This document shows, piece after piece, positions 25,401 to 32,190 of a stretch of 64,000 nt of DNA. Location: positions 186,001 through 250,000 of the forward strand of contig JAFLVG010000001.1 in assembly GCA_022508445.1 (NCBI GenBank), in the 5' to 3' direction. The position numbers and the translations under genes are program-made. Within the stretch, counting starts at the first letter, position 1; every line of letters starts with the position of its first letter. This stretch comes from Clostridiales bacterium. Lineage in GTDB: Bacteria > Bacillota > Clostridia > Christensenellales > Pumilibacteraceae. The notes beneath the pieces are model-generated. The model ran no database searches. It saw only the letters and a list, made by a program, of their open reading frames with translations, and was not told where the DNA came from.

Positions 25401-25727
25401 GACATCGCACTTTCCGCTCGCGATATTGTACAAAGCTCTCGCGCGTGCGCCGTTGCGCTCCGTACCCGAAATTAGAAGTACGTTGTTTTTGGGCAAAAGA
25501 AGCTCGACCGATCGGTAATGCAGCGACAGCTCGGTAAACGCCATCCTCGCCGCCACAACGTCGGGGCAAACGAGCATGAACTTATCGAACGCACAACAAA
25601 ACAGCAAAACGTCCGATTTGGTTAAACCGAAAACGGACGTCTTTTTACCGCTTTTTACCGCTTGTACGGCGGAGCCTACATCTCCTGCCATAGCGTTTAT
25701 AACTTCGCCGATATTACGCATGTTCAT
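22431..25727 (-). CDS. mfd: Transcription-repair coupling factor Mfd
   Basis: A 1098-residue protein of typical Mfd length. The N-terminal third is the UvrB-homology module (degenerate helicase). A CarD-like RNA-polymerase-interacting domain follows near residues 440-510 (PGDYVVHETHGIGLCEAVGA). The superfamily-2 motor comes next: Walker A CGDVGFGKTE, DEEQ box LLILDEEQKFG, SATPIPRTL, and the RecG-like motifs VATTIIENGIDIPN and QLKGRVGRSD. The C-terminal TRCF domain masks UvrA binding. Mfd removes RNA polymerase stalled at lesions and recruits UvrAB. The 5' end overlaps pth by 14 nt and the 3' end is coupled to an AlkD-like gene, a repair-oriented unit. Confidence 0.97.
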   Translation of the reverse strand: MNMRNIGEVINAMAGDVGSAVQAVKSGKKTSVFGLTKSDVLLFCCAFDKFMLVCPDVVAARMAFTELSLHYRSVELLLPKNNVLLISGTERNGARARALYNIASGKCDVVVTTSEALMQIVPPPEYVCDAAVKFEVGIKMRTDEVLERLTAAGYTRCGHVDEPAQFSVRGDILDVCAPSGEAARIEFFGYECDSIRALDISSQSAGEKLDEFIAYAATETVFADRSSAIAKLIEAGERRKTAGVPVEHRMAERLRVGDRDGEQTVLPLFEHTTLDKFCNLPIIVADAKSVYDGCVFAHREHASRAKRLIEAGESPFCAEDNLVSTPPTCGCVLCFHAIDSNNRFFSPDAVYKFKSLDLPLYGRNLIELRNDIASWRSRGMRVLIGANIRAGLEQIDCFDVEYISPVADGGVFFAEDTVVIGMRNVGMKRDPFESVRRTGMAELPKPGDYVVHETHGIGLCEAVGAVDFGGYERDYITVKYAGGDTLYVPVENMGRLSKYDFNDNPPKLSKLGGGEFERVKARVKSRLKAMAFDLLELYAKRETVTGKAYGTDGEIEDAFAADFPYTETPDQLAAIDACFSDLTSGKIMDRLICGDVGFGKTEVALRVAFKVVAQGGQVAFMSPTTVLCHQHYNTTRSRMERFGVSVAALSRAEPNTAKTLKGLENGSIDIVCGTHKLLGGSVKFKNLELLILDEEQKFGVSDKEKIKNLKTDVNVLTLSATPIPRTLHMALSGIRDVSMLETPPTGRLPAQVYVTEYSDALCVDAVTREVARGGQVFIVYNYVTGGTRGGGIAEYTGRLQSLMPEIKFVYAHGQMEKQRLTSAVEDFAAKKADVLVATTIIENGIDIPNANTMIVYGAENMGLSQMYQLKGRVGRSDRVAQVYFTYGNETTLSGAALERLTAVSRYTELGSGVKIAEQDMRIRGVGNVFGAEQHGHMVSVGYEMYCKLLQEAVAEIKGQAVRTHKDPVMKVDFTAVIPKDYCDGAMRVELYRRISQLKTEGERDELLSRLKDAYETVPTELKNLANVGLIKNLAAAMNATTVTLLRSGAKIEFSDVKDVQGGFEKFGGVFNAVKTPIVIFDSVKSLMRYVVENAQGKQ

Positions 25728-26301
25728 CAGCTAACCGTCTGCAATCGACGGTCAGTTCTTGCCACTCATCGCCTTTTAACCATTTCTCCGCAAAATCGCA
25801 TGCAACGGAAAATGCGTCTTGGAAAATACTTTTATCGAAACTCCGCAAATGCGAAAGGACATAATCTTTAAGCTCCATAAAATCGGGCTTTTTGCCTATG
25901 CCTATTCGCACCCGTGCAAACTCCGTCGAGCCGAGCTTATTCACAATGTCGCGCATTCCGTTATGCGTTCCGGCAGAGCCGCTCTTTCTCGCGCGAACGA
26001 CGCCCTTGTTCATTTCGATATCGTCGTAGATGACGAGGATATCTCGGGACTCTATCTTATAATACCGCGCAAGGTACGACACCGCGTCGCCCGAAAGATT
26101 CATGTAAGTCTGCGGCTTGACGAGTAGCGTCTTTTGCCCGAAGAGGATTTGATCGGATAAAAGCGCATTACTTTTTTTATCCAACACAAAATCAGGCGAC
26201 AGAAAGCGTGACGCTAATTTGTCCACCGCCATGAACCCGACATTGTGATAAGTGTCACTATAATCGCTACCCGGATTGCCCAAGCCGACGACGAGCTTCA
26301 T
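25714..26301 (-). CDS. pth: Peptidyl-tRNA hydrolase
   Basis: A 195-residue cytoplasmic enzyme that releases peptides from prematurely dropped peptidyl-tRNA. Family motifs are intact: GLGNPGSDYSDTYHNVGF (residues 6-23) with the substrate-binding Asn and catalytic His, LVKPQTYMNLSG near 60, VIYDDIEMNKG near 90, and GSAGTHNGMRDI near 108. Start ATG 26301 follows the DUF1858 stop by 4 nt without a good ribosome-binding site, so translation is probably coupled. Position before mfd is the classical pth-mfd order of Bacillota. Confidence 0.95.
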   Translation of the reverse strand: MKLVVGLGNPGSDYSDTYHNVGFMAVDKLASRFLSPDFVLDKKSNALLSDQILFGQKTLLVKPQTYMNLSGDAVSYLARYYKIESRDILVIYDDIEMNKGVVRARKSGSAGTHNGMRDIVNKLGSTEFARVRIGIGKKPDFMELKDYVLSHLRSFDKSIFQDAFSVACDFAEKWLKGDEWQELTVDCRRLADEHA

Positions 26302-26305
26302 AAAA

Positions 26306-26515
26306 TCAGTCTATGACCGCGTTGAGCTTTTTGACGAGATCGTTCACGTCGTTGCCGTGCGCCGCCGCCGCTTCGGCGACAGTTTCGCCGCGCGAAATGG
26401 GGCAACCCAAGCAATGCATGCCCATGTCGAAAAACACTTGCGCCACCTTTTCGTTGTCGGGCGACAAGCACAAAACGTCGTAGATTGTCATATCGGCAGT
26501 AACCTTGTTTGCCAT
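26306..26515 (-). CDS. DUF1858 small protein
   Basis: A 69-residue protein of the DUF1858 family. It has the characteristic segment QVFFDMGMHCLGCPISRGET (about 25-44) with a CxxC-type Cys pair, followed by a helical end. Members are suspected to bind metal or take part in iron-sulfur/redox chemistry, but the function is not established. Start ATG 26515 has AAGGAG upstream. It opens the unit DUF1858-pth-mfd-alkD. Confidence 0.85.
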   Translation of the reverse strand: MANKVTADMTIYDVLCLSPDNEKVAQVFFDMGMHCLGCPISRGETVAEAAAAHGNDVNDLVKKLNAVID

Positions 26516-26556
26516 GATAAACTCCTTGTATGTTTTACCGTTTGTATTCGGGTATC

Positions 26557-26586
26557 AGTATACACCCGATGATTATTTTTTGTCAA
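26557..26586 (-). promoter_or_regulatory. Promoter of the DUF1858-pth-mfd unit
   Basis: Leftward: TTGACA (26581-26586), 18-bp spacer, TATACT (26557-26562). It lies immediately after the RadC-like gene stop (26591), so the new unit starts in a gap of 75 nt. Confidence 0.7.
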
Positions 26587-26590
26587 ACGT

Positions 26591-27724
26591 TTATGTTTTA
26601 TTTACATCGTCAGCGCGCGAAGAGTCCGCGAACTCGGAAAGCTCCGAAAGTATATCGGGTCTATTCTCGGCGCGCTCACGCCCCGCATAGTCGAATTGCG
26701 AAAAGGTTTTGGCAAGCGCCGACGCGCGCGAATACCGAAGCGACGGAACGAATATGTACTGCGCGTACCACTCTTCGCCCTTTTGCGGCTCGCCGAGCGT
26801 GTAATATCCGTAATCTGTGAAAAGCATGAAATCGAGCAAGCGCTTGCTTAACGTCATAAGCCCGTCCGACAGCGTTTTGACCTTGTTCGACAAATCGAAC
26901 GCGTCCGGAAACATGTTCGGCTCACGGCGAACTGGCAAAACGTACTTCGCCTTATGCTCGCATGCCGAGCCTATGACTGTGCGCGTGGGTAGAATGTCCG
27001 CAGCGAAAATACGCTCTATCGATATCAATCTGAACTTGCTGTCGAGATACGCGACGTAAGTACCCTCGCGCACACCGTGAAGACACATCGAGCCGAAATA
27101 ATCGGCAGCGTCGAACGGCCCTTTTATCGCTACGCCCGTCGGCACGTCGCAAACAAGCACGGCTTTCATGAGCGGAATAATACTCGCCGCATACGCAGTC
27201 ACGGACGGTACGGCGGCTATCTGATCGGCGGTCGCGCGCAGGGTGCCGAGTACCGAGCCGAACTTGTCGATGAGCGCGTGCGCCGTAACGTTTGTGTCTT
27301 TATGCGGAATGAAAAACGCGAGCAAAAATTCGAGCAGCTCGACGTCGCTGAATCCGCCGAGAATTTTATCGCCCTTGGCGGAAGCTCGCATGCGCGCTCT
27401 GTGTCCGCCGTGAACACCGCCCTCGCTTTTGCGCATTCTTTGTGCATTGCGTGCAAGCTCGGCGTTCTCCGCCTCGATTAGCTCGTAAACGGATTTTACT
27501 CTACGCATATCGAGCCGTATTTCCGAAAGCTCGGGAGAAAATGTCGAAGCATTCGAAAGCACGTCGACATTTAAAGCCGCCTCGTCCGTTACGGCGGCGG
27601 TTTCGTCGTCGCATTGCTTACCTTTGGCTTCCGTCAATGATTTTTTAAAATCGTCAAGCCGTTTTTCGAGCGTGTCGTTTACCAGAGCTCTGTATTTATT
27701 TGGTTTATTGCCGTCACCTGCCAT
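26591..27724 (-). CDS. RadC-like protein lacking the JAMM metal site
   Basis: A 377-residue protein. Residues 1-100 are charged and unique. Residues 104-195 match the RadC helix-hairpin-helix region (GGHRARMRASAKGDKILGGF, then ELLEFLLAFFIPHKDTN). Residues 200-330 align with the RadC JAB/MPN domain (EGTYVAYLDSKFRLISIERI), but the metal-binding His-x-His-Pro-Ser-Gly is replaced by VRREPNMF, although a later Asp survives. The protein is therefore probably not a metalloprotease or nuclease. It is 2 nt downstream of the NusG paralogue, in one unit. An atypical role, such as a protein scaffold, is inferred. Confidence 0.75.
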   Translation of the reverse strand: MAGDGNKPNKYRALVNDTLEKRLDDFKKSLTEAKGKQCDDETAAVTDEAALNVDVLSNASTFSPELSEIRLDMRRVKSVYELIEAENAELARNAQRMRKSEGGVHGGHRARMRASAKGDKILGGFSDVELLEFLLAFFIPHKDTNVTAHALIDKFGSVLGTLRATADQIAAVPSVTAYAASIIPLMKAVLVCDVPTGVAIKGPFDAADYFGSMCLHGVREGTYVAYLDSKFRLISIERIFAADILPTRTVIGSACEHKAKYVLPVRREPNMFPDAFDLSNKVKTLSDGLMTLSKRLLDFMLFTDYGYYTLGEPQKGEEWYAQYIFVPSLRYSRASALAKTFSQFDYAGRERAENRPDILSELSEFADSSRADDVNKT

Positions 27725-27726
27725 GA

Positions 27727-28296
27727 TTATCTTTCAACTGTTTTATTCACAATTTCAAGCGCGACGCGCGCTTTGACCTTTCCGCCGAACATGTCCATCT
27801 CGATATCCGCAAAACGGTTATGCCTGTTGATATATGTAATAAGCCCCTCATATCCTTTTAGCGGACCTTGCTCGACGGTCACGGCGTCGCCGACGATGTA
27901 ACCGACGGAGTGTTCCACGCACCGCTTGTCTTTGAGCAAAAATTCGAGTCTTATCCTTTCTTCTTTCGATAGCGCAATCCCTTCCGAGTCGCCCGTGCCG
28001 AGAATGCGGATTATATCATGCGCGCCGTATGCGTATGTGCCGAACTGCCGCAAAAACTCTTTGGGCGGCATTTCGGTTTCGATAAACACATAACCCGGGA
28101 AAAGCGGTCGTTTGCGGTACGGCTTGCCAAGCGGCCCAGTCTTGTCGCCGCGGTAGTAATATTCGGATTCGGGACAGAACACGTCGAAGTCAAACTCGAA
28201 CCGTTTTGTTTCGATAAACCGCAATATATCGCTTATCACGCGCTTTTCGGTATTTGCACGAACATACAACACATACCATTGATACGGTTCTCGCAT
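27727..28296 (-). CDS. NusG-family transcription factor (LoaP-like paralogue)
   Basis: A 189-residue NusG homologue distinct from the housekeeping nusG at 31011. The N-terminal NGN domain (residues 4-115) has YQWYVLYVRANTEKRV and FPGYVFIETEMPP. The C-terminal KOW domain starts near 140 (VGDAVTVEQGPLKGYEGLIT). Extra residues in the NGN domain (EYYYRGDKTGPLGKPYRKR) resemble LoaP, a Clostridia/Bacillus family that prevents termination in long polysaccharide or polyketide operons by reading an RNA hairpin. Here it is followed by the RadC-like gene and is not next to such an operon. Start ATG 28296 has AGGAGGG upstream. Its target operon is unknown. Confidence 0.75.
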   Translation of the reverse strand: MREPYQWYVLYVRANTEKRVISDILRFIETKRFEFDFDVFCPESEYYYRGDKTGPLGKPYRKRPLFPGYVFIETEMPPKEFLRQFGTYAYGAHDIIRILGTGDSEGIALSKEERIRLEFLLKDKRCVEHSVGYIVGDAVTVEQGPLKGYEGLITYINRHNRFADIEMDMFGGKVKARVALEIVNKTVER

Positions 28297-28400
28297 GGCG
28301 CCCTCCTTGCCGATTTACTATGTAATGATATCACAACAATGCAATCAAACACAAGTGTTTAATGCGTTTACGCACATTTCGAAAAAAATAACATACAAAA

Positions 28401-28433
28401 AACCCTTGCGCGGATTTCGGCTACGCAAGGGTT
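28401..28433 (-). terminator. Terminator of the ribosomal-protein operon after rplL
   Basis: A 10-bp perfect stem (AACCCTTGCG 28401-28410 with 28424-28433), 13-nt loop, six U on the leftward side, 20 nt past the rplL stop. Confidence 0.85.
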
Positions 28434-28453
28434 TTTGTAAAGAACGAATTCGA

Positions 28454-28825
28454 TTATTTAAGCTCGACGGTAGCGCCGACTTCTTTGAACTTGTTCGCAA
28501 TTTCCTCTGCCTCGGCTTTGGAAACGTTCTCTTTGACAGTCGAAGGTGCGCCGTCGACGAGCGCTTTCGCCTCGGAAAGACCGAGCGAGGTAAGCTCGCG
28601 CACAACCTTGATAACGGGAATCTTGTTCGGTCCGACTTCTTTAAGCACAACGGTGAACTCCGTCTGCTCTTCCGCCGCGGGAGCGGCAGCGCCTGCCGCA
28701 GGAGCGGCAACAGCCATAGCCGCAGCCGAAACACCGAACTTCTCCTCGATCTTCTTAACGAGGTCGTTAAGTTCGAGAACTGTCATTTTTTCGATCTCTT
28801 CGATCATCTTGTCCAAATCTGCCAT
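28454..28825 (-). CDS. rplL: 50S ribosomal protein L7/L12
   Basis: A 123-residue stalk protein with the N-terminal dimerisation helix ([20 protein letters not shown]), an Ala/Pro hinge (residues 37-53), and the factor-binding C-terminal domain ([20 protein letters not shown] ... [13 protein letters not shown]). It binds L10 in multiple copies and recruits translation GTPases. Start ATG has AAAGGAG. Unlike in most Bacillota, rpoB does not follow: a terminator and a NusG paralogue do. The 243-nt gap to rplJ is unusually long. Confidence 0.97.
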   Translation of the reverse strand: MADLDKMIEEIEKMTVLELNDLVKKIEEKFGVSAAAMAVAAPAAGAAAPAAEEQTEFTVVLKEVGPNKIPVIKVVRELTSLGLSEAKALVDGAPSTVKENVSKAEAEEIANKFKEVGATVELK

Positions 28826-29068
28826 GATTTTATCTCCTTTTAATTTGTGGGCGTCTTGCCCGAATTTAATTTTTGGCGTTTACGTCGCCACACGCGGCAA
28901 ATGCCGTAATTTTTTTGTCGGTTAGGTCACTCCTAACTTAATTGAATGTGCAACCGCAGATGCGCGGCGCGGACGGGCAATCGGCGACGAGGCGCGACAG
29001 GAGTGTAGAACCCCTATATTACCAAGCGCCGAGAAGCACGCAATTCGTATTGTGATGCATATACGCGC
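28826..29068 (-). other. Long rplJ-rplL spacer with small hairpins
   Basis: The gap contains short inverted repeats (GTTAGG/CCTAAC near 28919-28937, TGGCG/CGCCA near 28874-28890). No promoter with both boxes is convincing and no ORF with a ribosome-binding site is seen. It may adjust the higher rplL expression by RNA processing or stability. Confidence 0.4.
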
Positions 29069-29560
29069 TTATGCGGATTTTTTTGCGATTTCGCTGAGTG
29101 CAACAGCGAGCGACCGCATAGGGCTGGTAAGAAGGCCCAAGAGCTGTGCCAAAAGCACCGGCTTTTCGGGAATGTTTGCGAGCGACTTGATTCCGTTCTC
29201 ATCGAACTTCTTGCCTTCCACAACGCCGCACTTAATGGTCATGGGCGTTTTGCCTGCGAACTCGTTGAGTATGCGGCAGGGCGCGACCGGATCCGATTCG
29301 GGGCCGAACGCCGCGGCAGTAGGGCCGTGGAAATATTCGTCGTAGCCGGTGTTTCCGGTTTGCTCGAACGCACGTGCGAGCGCGCTGTTTTTGATTACTC
29401 GGTACTCGACGCCTGCCTCGCGCATTGCTTTACGCATTGCCGTGTCTTGCTCGACGTTGATTCCGCGGTAATCGACAAGAACTACCGATGCCGAATTGTT
29501 GATTTTCTCGACAACTTCCGCGACATACGCTTTACGCTGATCGATATTGTGTTCCGACAT
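29069..29560 (-). CDS. rplJ: 50S ribosomal protein L10
   Basis: A 163-residue protein. The N-terminal RNA-binding domain begins QRKAYVAEVVEKINNSASVV, followed by VDYRGINVEQDTAMRKAMRE, typical of L10. The C-terminal helix anchors L7/L12 dimers. L10 with L12 normally represses its own operon by binding the leader upstream of rplJ. Such a leader with an attenuator hairpin is visible here. Start ATG has AAGGAGG 6 nt upstream. Confidence 0.95.
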   Translation of the reverse strand: MSEHNIDQRKAYVAEVVEKINNSASVVLVDYRGINVEQDTAMRKAMREAGVEYRVIKNSALARAFEQTGNTGYDEYFHGPTAAAFGPESDPVAPCRILNEFAGKTPMTIKCGVVEGKKFDENGIKSLANIPEKPVLLAQLLGLLTSPMRSLAVALSEIAKKSA

Positions 29561-29793
29561 GTTTAACCTCCTTATAGATTAAAAAACGACGCTTGTTCGA
29601 AGCGTCGTAAAAACTCAACGTGAAAACACGTTTGGTGTTTTTTCGCCTCGACAAGTTGACAGTTTACTGTCATTTAAGTTTCCGCTTGTGTCTTGGGCAA
29701 GCCTTTCGGCTTGGTGCGGTAAACAATAACCGCTATTGAATTTTCTGAATAGTGGCGTTCGGCTTATTTTTCCGAACACTGTTTTTGCGCGAA
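29561..29793 (-). promoter_or_regulatory. L10 leader with attenuator hairpin
   Basis: The 233-nt rplA-rplJ gap is highly structured, as expected of the L10-L12 autoregulatory leader of Bacillota. Nearest rplJ is a terminator-like hairpin: ACGACGCTT (29586-29594) with AAGCGTCGT (29600-29608) and a run of U (29581-29585). Upstream are further stem-loops (TGACAGTAAACTGTCA at 29656-29671, CCAAGCCGAAAGGCTTG near 29697-29713). Binding of L10-L12 would favour termination. The exact mechanism is inferred from the known leader family. Confidence 0.7.
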
Positions 29794-30480
29794 CTACGCG
29801 CGGACGTTGACCTTAATGCCGGGGCCCATAGCAGGTGCGACATAAACGCTTTTAAGATAAGTTCCCTTTGCCGCGGCAGGTTTTGCCTTGATGATGGCGT
29901 CAATGAGCGTATCGAAGTTCTCTTTGAGCTTTTCCGCTCCGAAGCTCTTTTTGCCGATTATGCAGTGCACAATCGAGGTTTTATCGACGCGGTACTCGAC
30001 TTTACCGGCTTTGGTGTCGGCAATCGCTTTTGCGATATCCTGCGTGATCGTGCCGGACTTCGGGCTGGGCATGAGTCCGCGCGGTCCGAGGATACGCGCA
30101 ACTCTACCGAGCTGTCCCATCATATCGGGCGAAGTGATTACAACGTCGAAATCAAGGTAGTTCTCGTTCTGAATCTTTGCGATAATTTCTTCCGCGCCGA
30201 CAATGTCCGCGCCGGCTTTCTGCGCAATGTCCGCTTTTTCGCCCTTGGCGATGACGAGAACGCGCACGCTTTTACCTGTGCCGTTGGGAAGAACGACGGT
30301 GCCGCGCACCTGCTGATCGGCTTGACGGGGATCGACGCCGAGCTTTGCATGCACTTCTATGGTTTCGTCGAACTTGGCTGTGGCTATCTCTTCTACCTTG
30401 GCAAACGCCTCGGCGGGATCGTAAACCTTGCCGCTCTCGATTGCGGCGGCGGCGGCTGTATATCTCTTTCCGTGTTTCAT
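29794..30480 (-). CDS. rplA: 50S ribosomal protein L1
   Basis: A 228-residue protein with complete L1 signatures: [20 protein letters not shown] near 60 and [15 protein letters not shown] near 125. It forms the L1 stalk that guides deacylated tRNA out of the E site. It begins 1 nt after rplK and is followed by the L10 leader. Confidence 0.97.
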   Translation of the reverse strand: MKHGKRYTAAAAAIESGKVYDPAEAFAKVEEIATAKFDETIEVHAKLGVDPRQADQQVRGTVVLPNGTGKSVRVLVIAKGEKADIAQKAGADIVGAEEIIAKIQNENYLDFDVVITSPDMMGQLGRVARILGPRGLMPSPKSGTITQDIAKAIADTKAGKVEYRVDKTSIVHCIIGKKSFGAEKLKENFDTLIDAIIKAKPAAAKGTYLKSVYVAPAMGPGIKVNVRA

Positions 30481-30481
30481 A

Positions 30482-30907
30482 TCAGTCCTCCACCGTTACG
30501 CCCATCGAGCGAGCCGTACCCATGACCATGGACATAGCCGTTTCGAGCGAGCCTGCGTTGAGGTCGACCATTTTCAGTTTGGCGATTTCCTCGACCTGAG
30601 CTTTTGTGATTTTCGCAACCTTGTCGCGGTTAGGCTTTGCGGAGCCCGAATCGATGCCCACCGCCTTCTTGATAAGAACGGCTGCCGGGGGGCTTTTGAG
30701 TACGAACGTGAACGAACGGTCGGAGTAAATGCTCAAAACCGCGGGGATAACAAGCCCCTCTTTATCGCGCGTGCGCTCGTTGAACTCTTTGACGAAGCCT
30801 GCGATGTTGATGCCGTGCGGGCCCAAGCTCGAACCGACAGGCGGTCCGGGTGTGGCTTTACCGGCGGGAAGTTGCAGTTTTACGACTGCTTGTAACTTTT
30901 TTGCCAT
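30482..30907 (-). CDS. rplK: 50S ribosomal protein L11
   Basis: A 141-residue protein, standard length. Motifs: [18 protein letters not shown] and [12 protein letters not shown] in the N-terminal domain, and the C-terminal rRNA-binding domain ending [18 protein letters not shown]. It forms the GTPase-associated centre with L10/L12. Start ATG has AAGGAGAAAG upstream. Confidence 0.97.
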   Translation of the reverse strand: MAKKLQAVVKLQLPAGKATPGPPVGSSLGPHGINIAGFVKEFNERTRDKEGLVIPAVLSIYSDRSFTFVLKSPPAAVLIKKAVGIDSGSAKPNRDKVAKITKAQVEEIAKLKMVDLNAGSLETAMSMVMGTARSMGVTVED

Positions 30908-31010
30908 TTGCTTTCTCCTTGTAAAATTTATTTACAATCGCGGTACTTGCGAGGTTTCCCTCTCCCGTTTAGTAACTGTGTTGTCGTCGCATAACGAAGT
31001 ATATACGCGC

Positions 31011-31547
31011 TCAAAGATCTATCTTTTCGATTTGGTAGGTATCAAGCTCGGCCGGCGTCATTCTTCCGAAGATGTTGATGTCTACGGAGCATTTGCCGGT
31101 TGCCGTATTGATGCTCTTGATCTCGCCCGTCATGTCGGTGAGCGGTCCGTTTACGACGCGGATAGTGTCGCCCACTGCAAAGTCCGTTTTGACTGTGACT
31201 TTTTCGAGCTGCATTCTTCTGATCTCGTCGTCGGTGAGCGGAGTCGGCTTGCCTTGCGGTCCGACAAAGCCCGTGACGCCGCGCGTGCCCGTGATAAGGT
31301 GCCACATGTCGCGCGTATAGATCATTTTGACCAAAACATACGAGGGGAACATACGCCTATGCACAATCTTGCGCTTGCCGTTCTTTTCCTCGACGATGTC
31401 TTCCATGGGGATGCGAATGTCAATCAGTCTGTCTTCGATGTTGTTCTTTTGGAAAGCGGTTTCGAGATTGACCTTGACAAGGTTTTCATATCCGGAATAG
31501 GTATGGAGTATAAACCACTGCGCTTCGGGAAGCTCTTGCTCTGTCAT
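31011..31547 (-). CDS. nusG: Transcription termination/antitermination protein NusG
   Basis: A 178-residue housekeeping NusG. NGN domain: AQWFILHTYSGYENLVKVNL (residues 8-27) and MFPSYVLVKMIYTRDMWHLI. KOW domain near 125: VGDTIRVVNGPLTDMTGEI. It binds RNA polymerase and modulates pausing and termination. Start overlaps the secE stop by 4 nt. Confidence 0.97.
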   Translation of the reverse strand: MTEQELPEAQWFILHTYSGYENLVKVNLETAFQKNNIEDRLIDIRIPMEDIVEEKNGKRKIVHRRMFPSYVLVKMIYTRDMWHLITGTRGVTGFVGPQGKPTPLTDDEIRRMQLEKVTVKTDFAVGDTIRVVNGPLTDMTGEIKSINTATGKCSVDINIFGRMTPAELDTYQIEKIDL

Positions 31548-31840
31548 AGCAACCCTCCTCCGCTACGAATAAGCGCAGAAAACGCAACGACGGTATCCGA
31601 CCCGAGGCCTTTGATAAGGAAGTCGTTGTAGAACGTGCCGAGAAGTGCGTCGAACGCCATCATGACAAGCAAGAAGATAACCGTGACAAGAAGAACTATG
31701 CCCGTCTGCTTAACCACTTTGGAAAAGGACGGCCAAGTTACTTTTTTAAGTTCGGAGAAAAAGTCCTTGAACCAACGGCGAACTCTGCCCGGTTCTTTTT
31801 TCTTTTTATCCTTTCTATCCTTGACTTTCTCGTCGGCCAT
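31544..31840 (-). CDS. secE: Preprotein translocase subunit SecE
   Basis: A 98-residue protein with a basic N-terminus, the conserved amphipathic segment RRWFKDFFSELKKVTWPSF (about 21-39), and one transmembrane helix (about 48-72). It stabilises SecYEG. An unusually hydrophobic C-terminal tail follows the helix. The ATG overlaps the rpmG stop by one base (TAATG). Confidence 0.95.
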   Translation of the reverse strand: MADEKVKDRKDKKKKEPGRVRRWFKDFFSELKKVTWPSFSKVVKQTGIVLLVTVIFLLVMMAFDALLGTFYNDFLIKGLGSDTVVAFSALIRSGGGLL

Positions 31841-31998
31841 TATTTTGTTTCCTTATGAACGGTGCGTTTCTTGCAGAAACGGCAATATTTTTTGAGCTCG
31901 ATTCTGTCGGGATCGTTCTTTTTGTTTTTGGTCGTATCGTAATTGCGCTGCTTGCACTCGGTGCATTCGAGCGTAATTCTTACATTCTTAGGTTCCAT
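31840..31998 (-). CDS. rpmG: 50S ribosomal protein L33 (zinc-binding form)
   Basis: A 52-residue L33 beginning [20 protein letters not shown]. Two CxxC pairs (CTEC, CRFC) form the zinc ribbon of the C+ type, which is used under zinc-replete conditions. Start ATG 31998 follows a CGGAGGA ribosome-binding site. Longer readings run into the promoter. First gene of the rpmG-secE-nusG-rplKA-rplJL block. Confidence 0.95.
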   Translation of the reverse strand: MEPKNVRITLECTECKQRNYDTTKNKKNDPDRIELKKYCRFCKKRTVHKETK

Positions 31999-32053
31999 AC
32001 CCGTCCTCCGAAAAGTCGCTAAATAAAACACCGCCGAAACGGTGCGTATTAGA

Positions 32054-32082
32054 AGTTTATCATACACTTGTCCGCTTGTCAA
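32054..32082 (-). promoter_or_regulatory. Promoter of rpmG-secE-nusG operon
   Basis: Leftward: TTGACA (32077-32082), 17-bp spacer, TAAACT (32054-32059), followed by a leader of about 50 nt with CGGAGGA. Confidence 0.75.
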
Positions 32083-32150
32083 GCGTTTTTACCAAAGTAT
32101 TGCAATATTATTGCGGCGCATTCAACGTTAAAGCGCTCGTAAAACAAAAA

Positions 32151-32175
32151 GCCGCCCGTGTTTTCACGGCGCGGC
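32151..32175 (-). terminator. Terminator after the DUF5050-like lipoprotein gene
   Basis: GC-rich stem GCCGCCCGTG (32151-32160) with CACGGCGCGGC (32165-32175), one bulge, four-base TTTT loop, and a U-tract (CTTTTTGTTTT) on the leftward side. Confidence 0.8.
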
Positions 32176-32190
32176 TTGATTATTGCTTTA

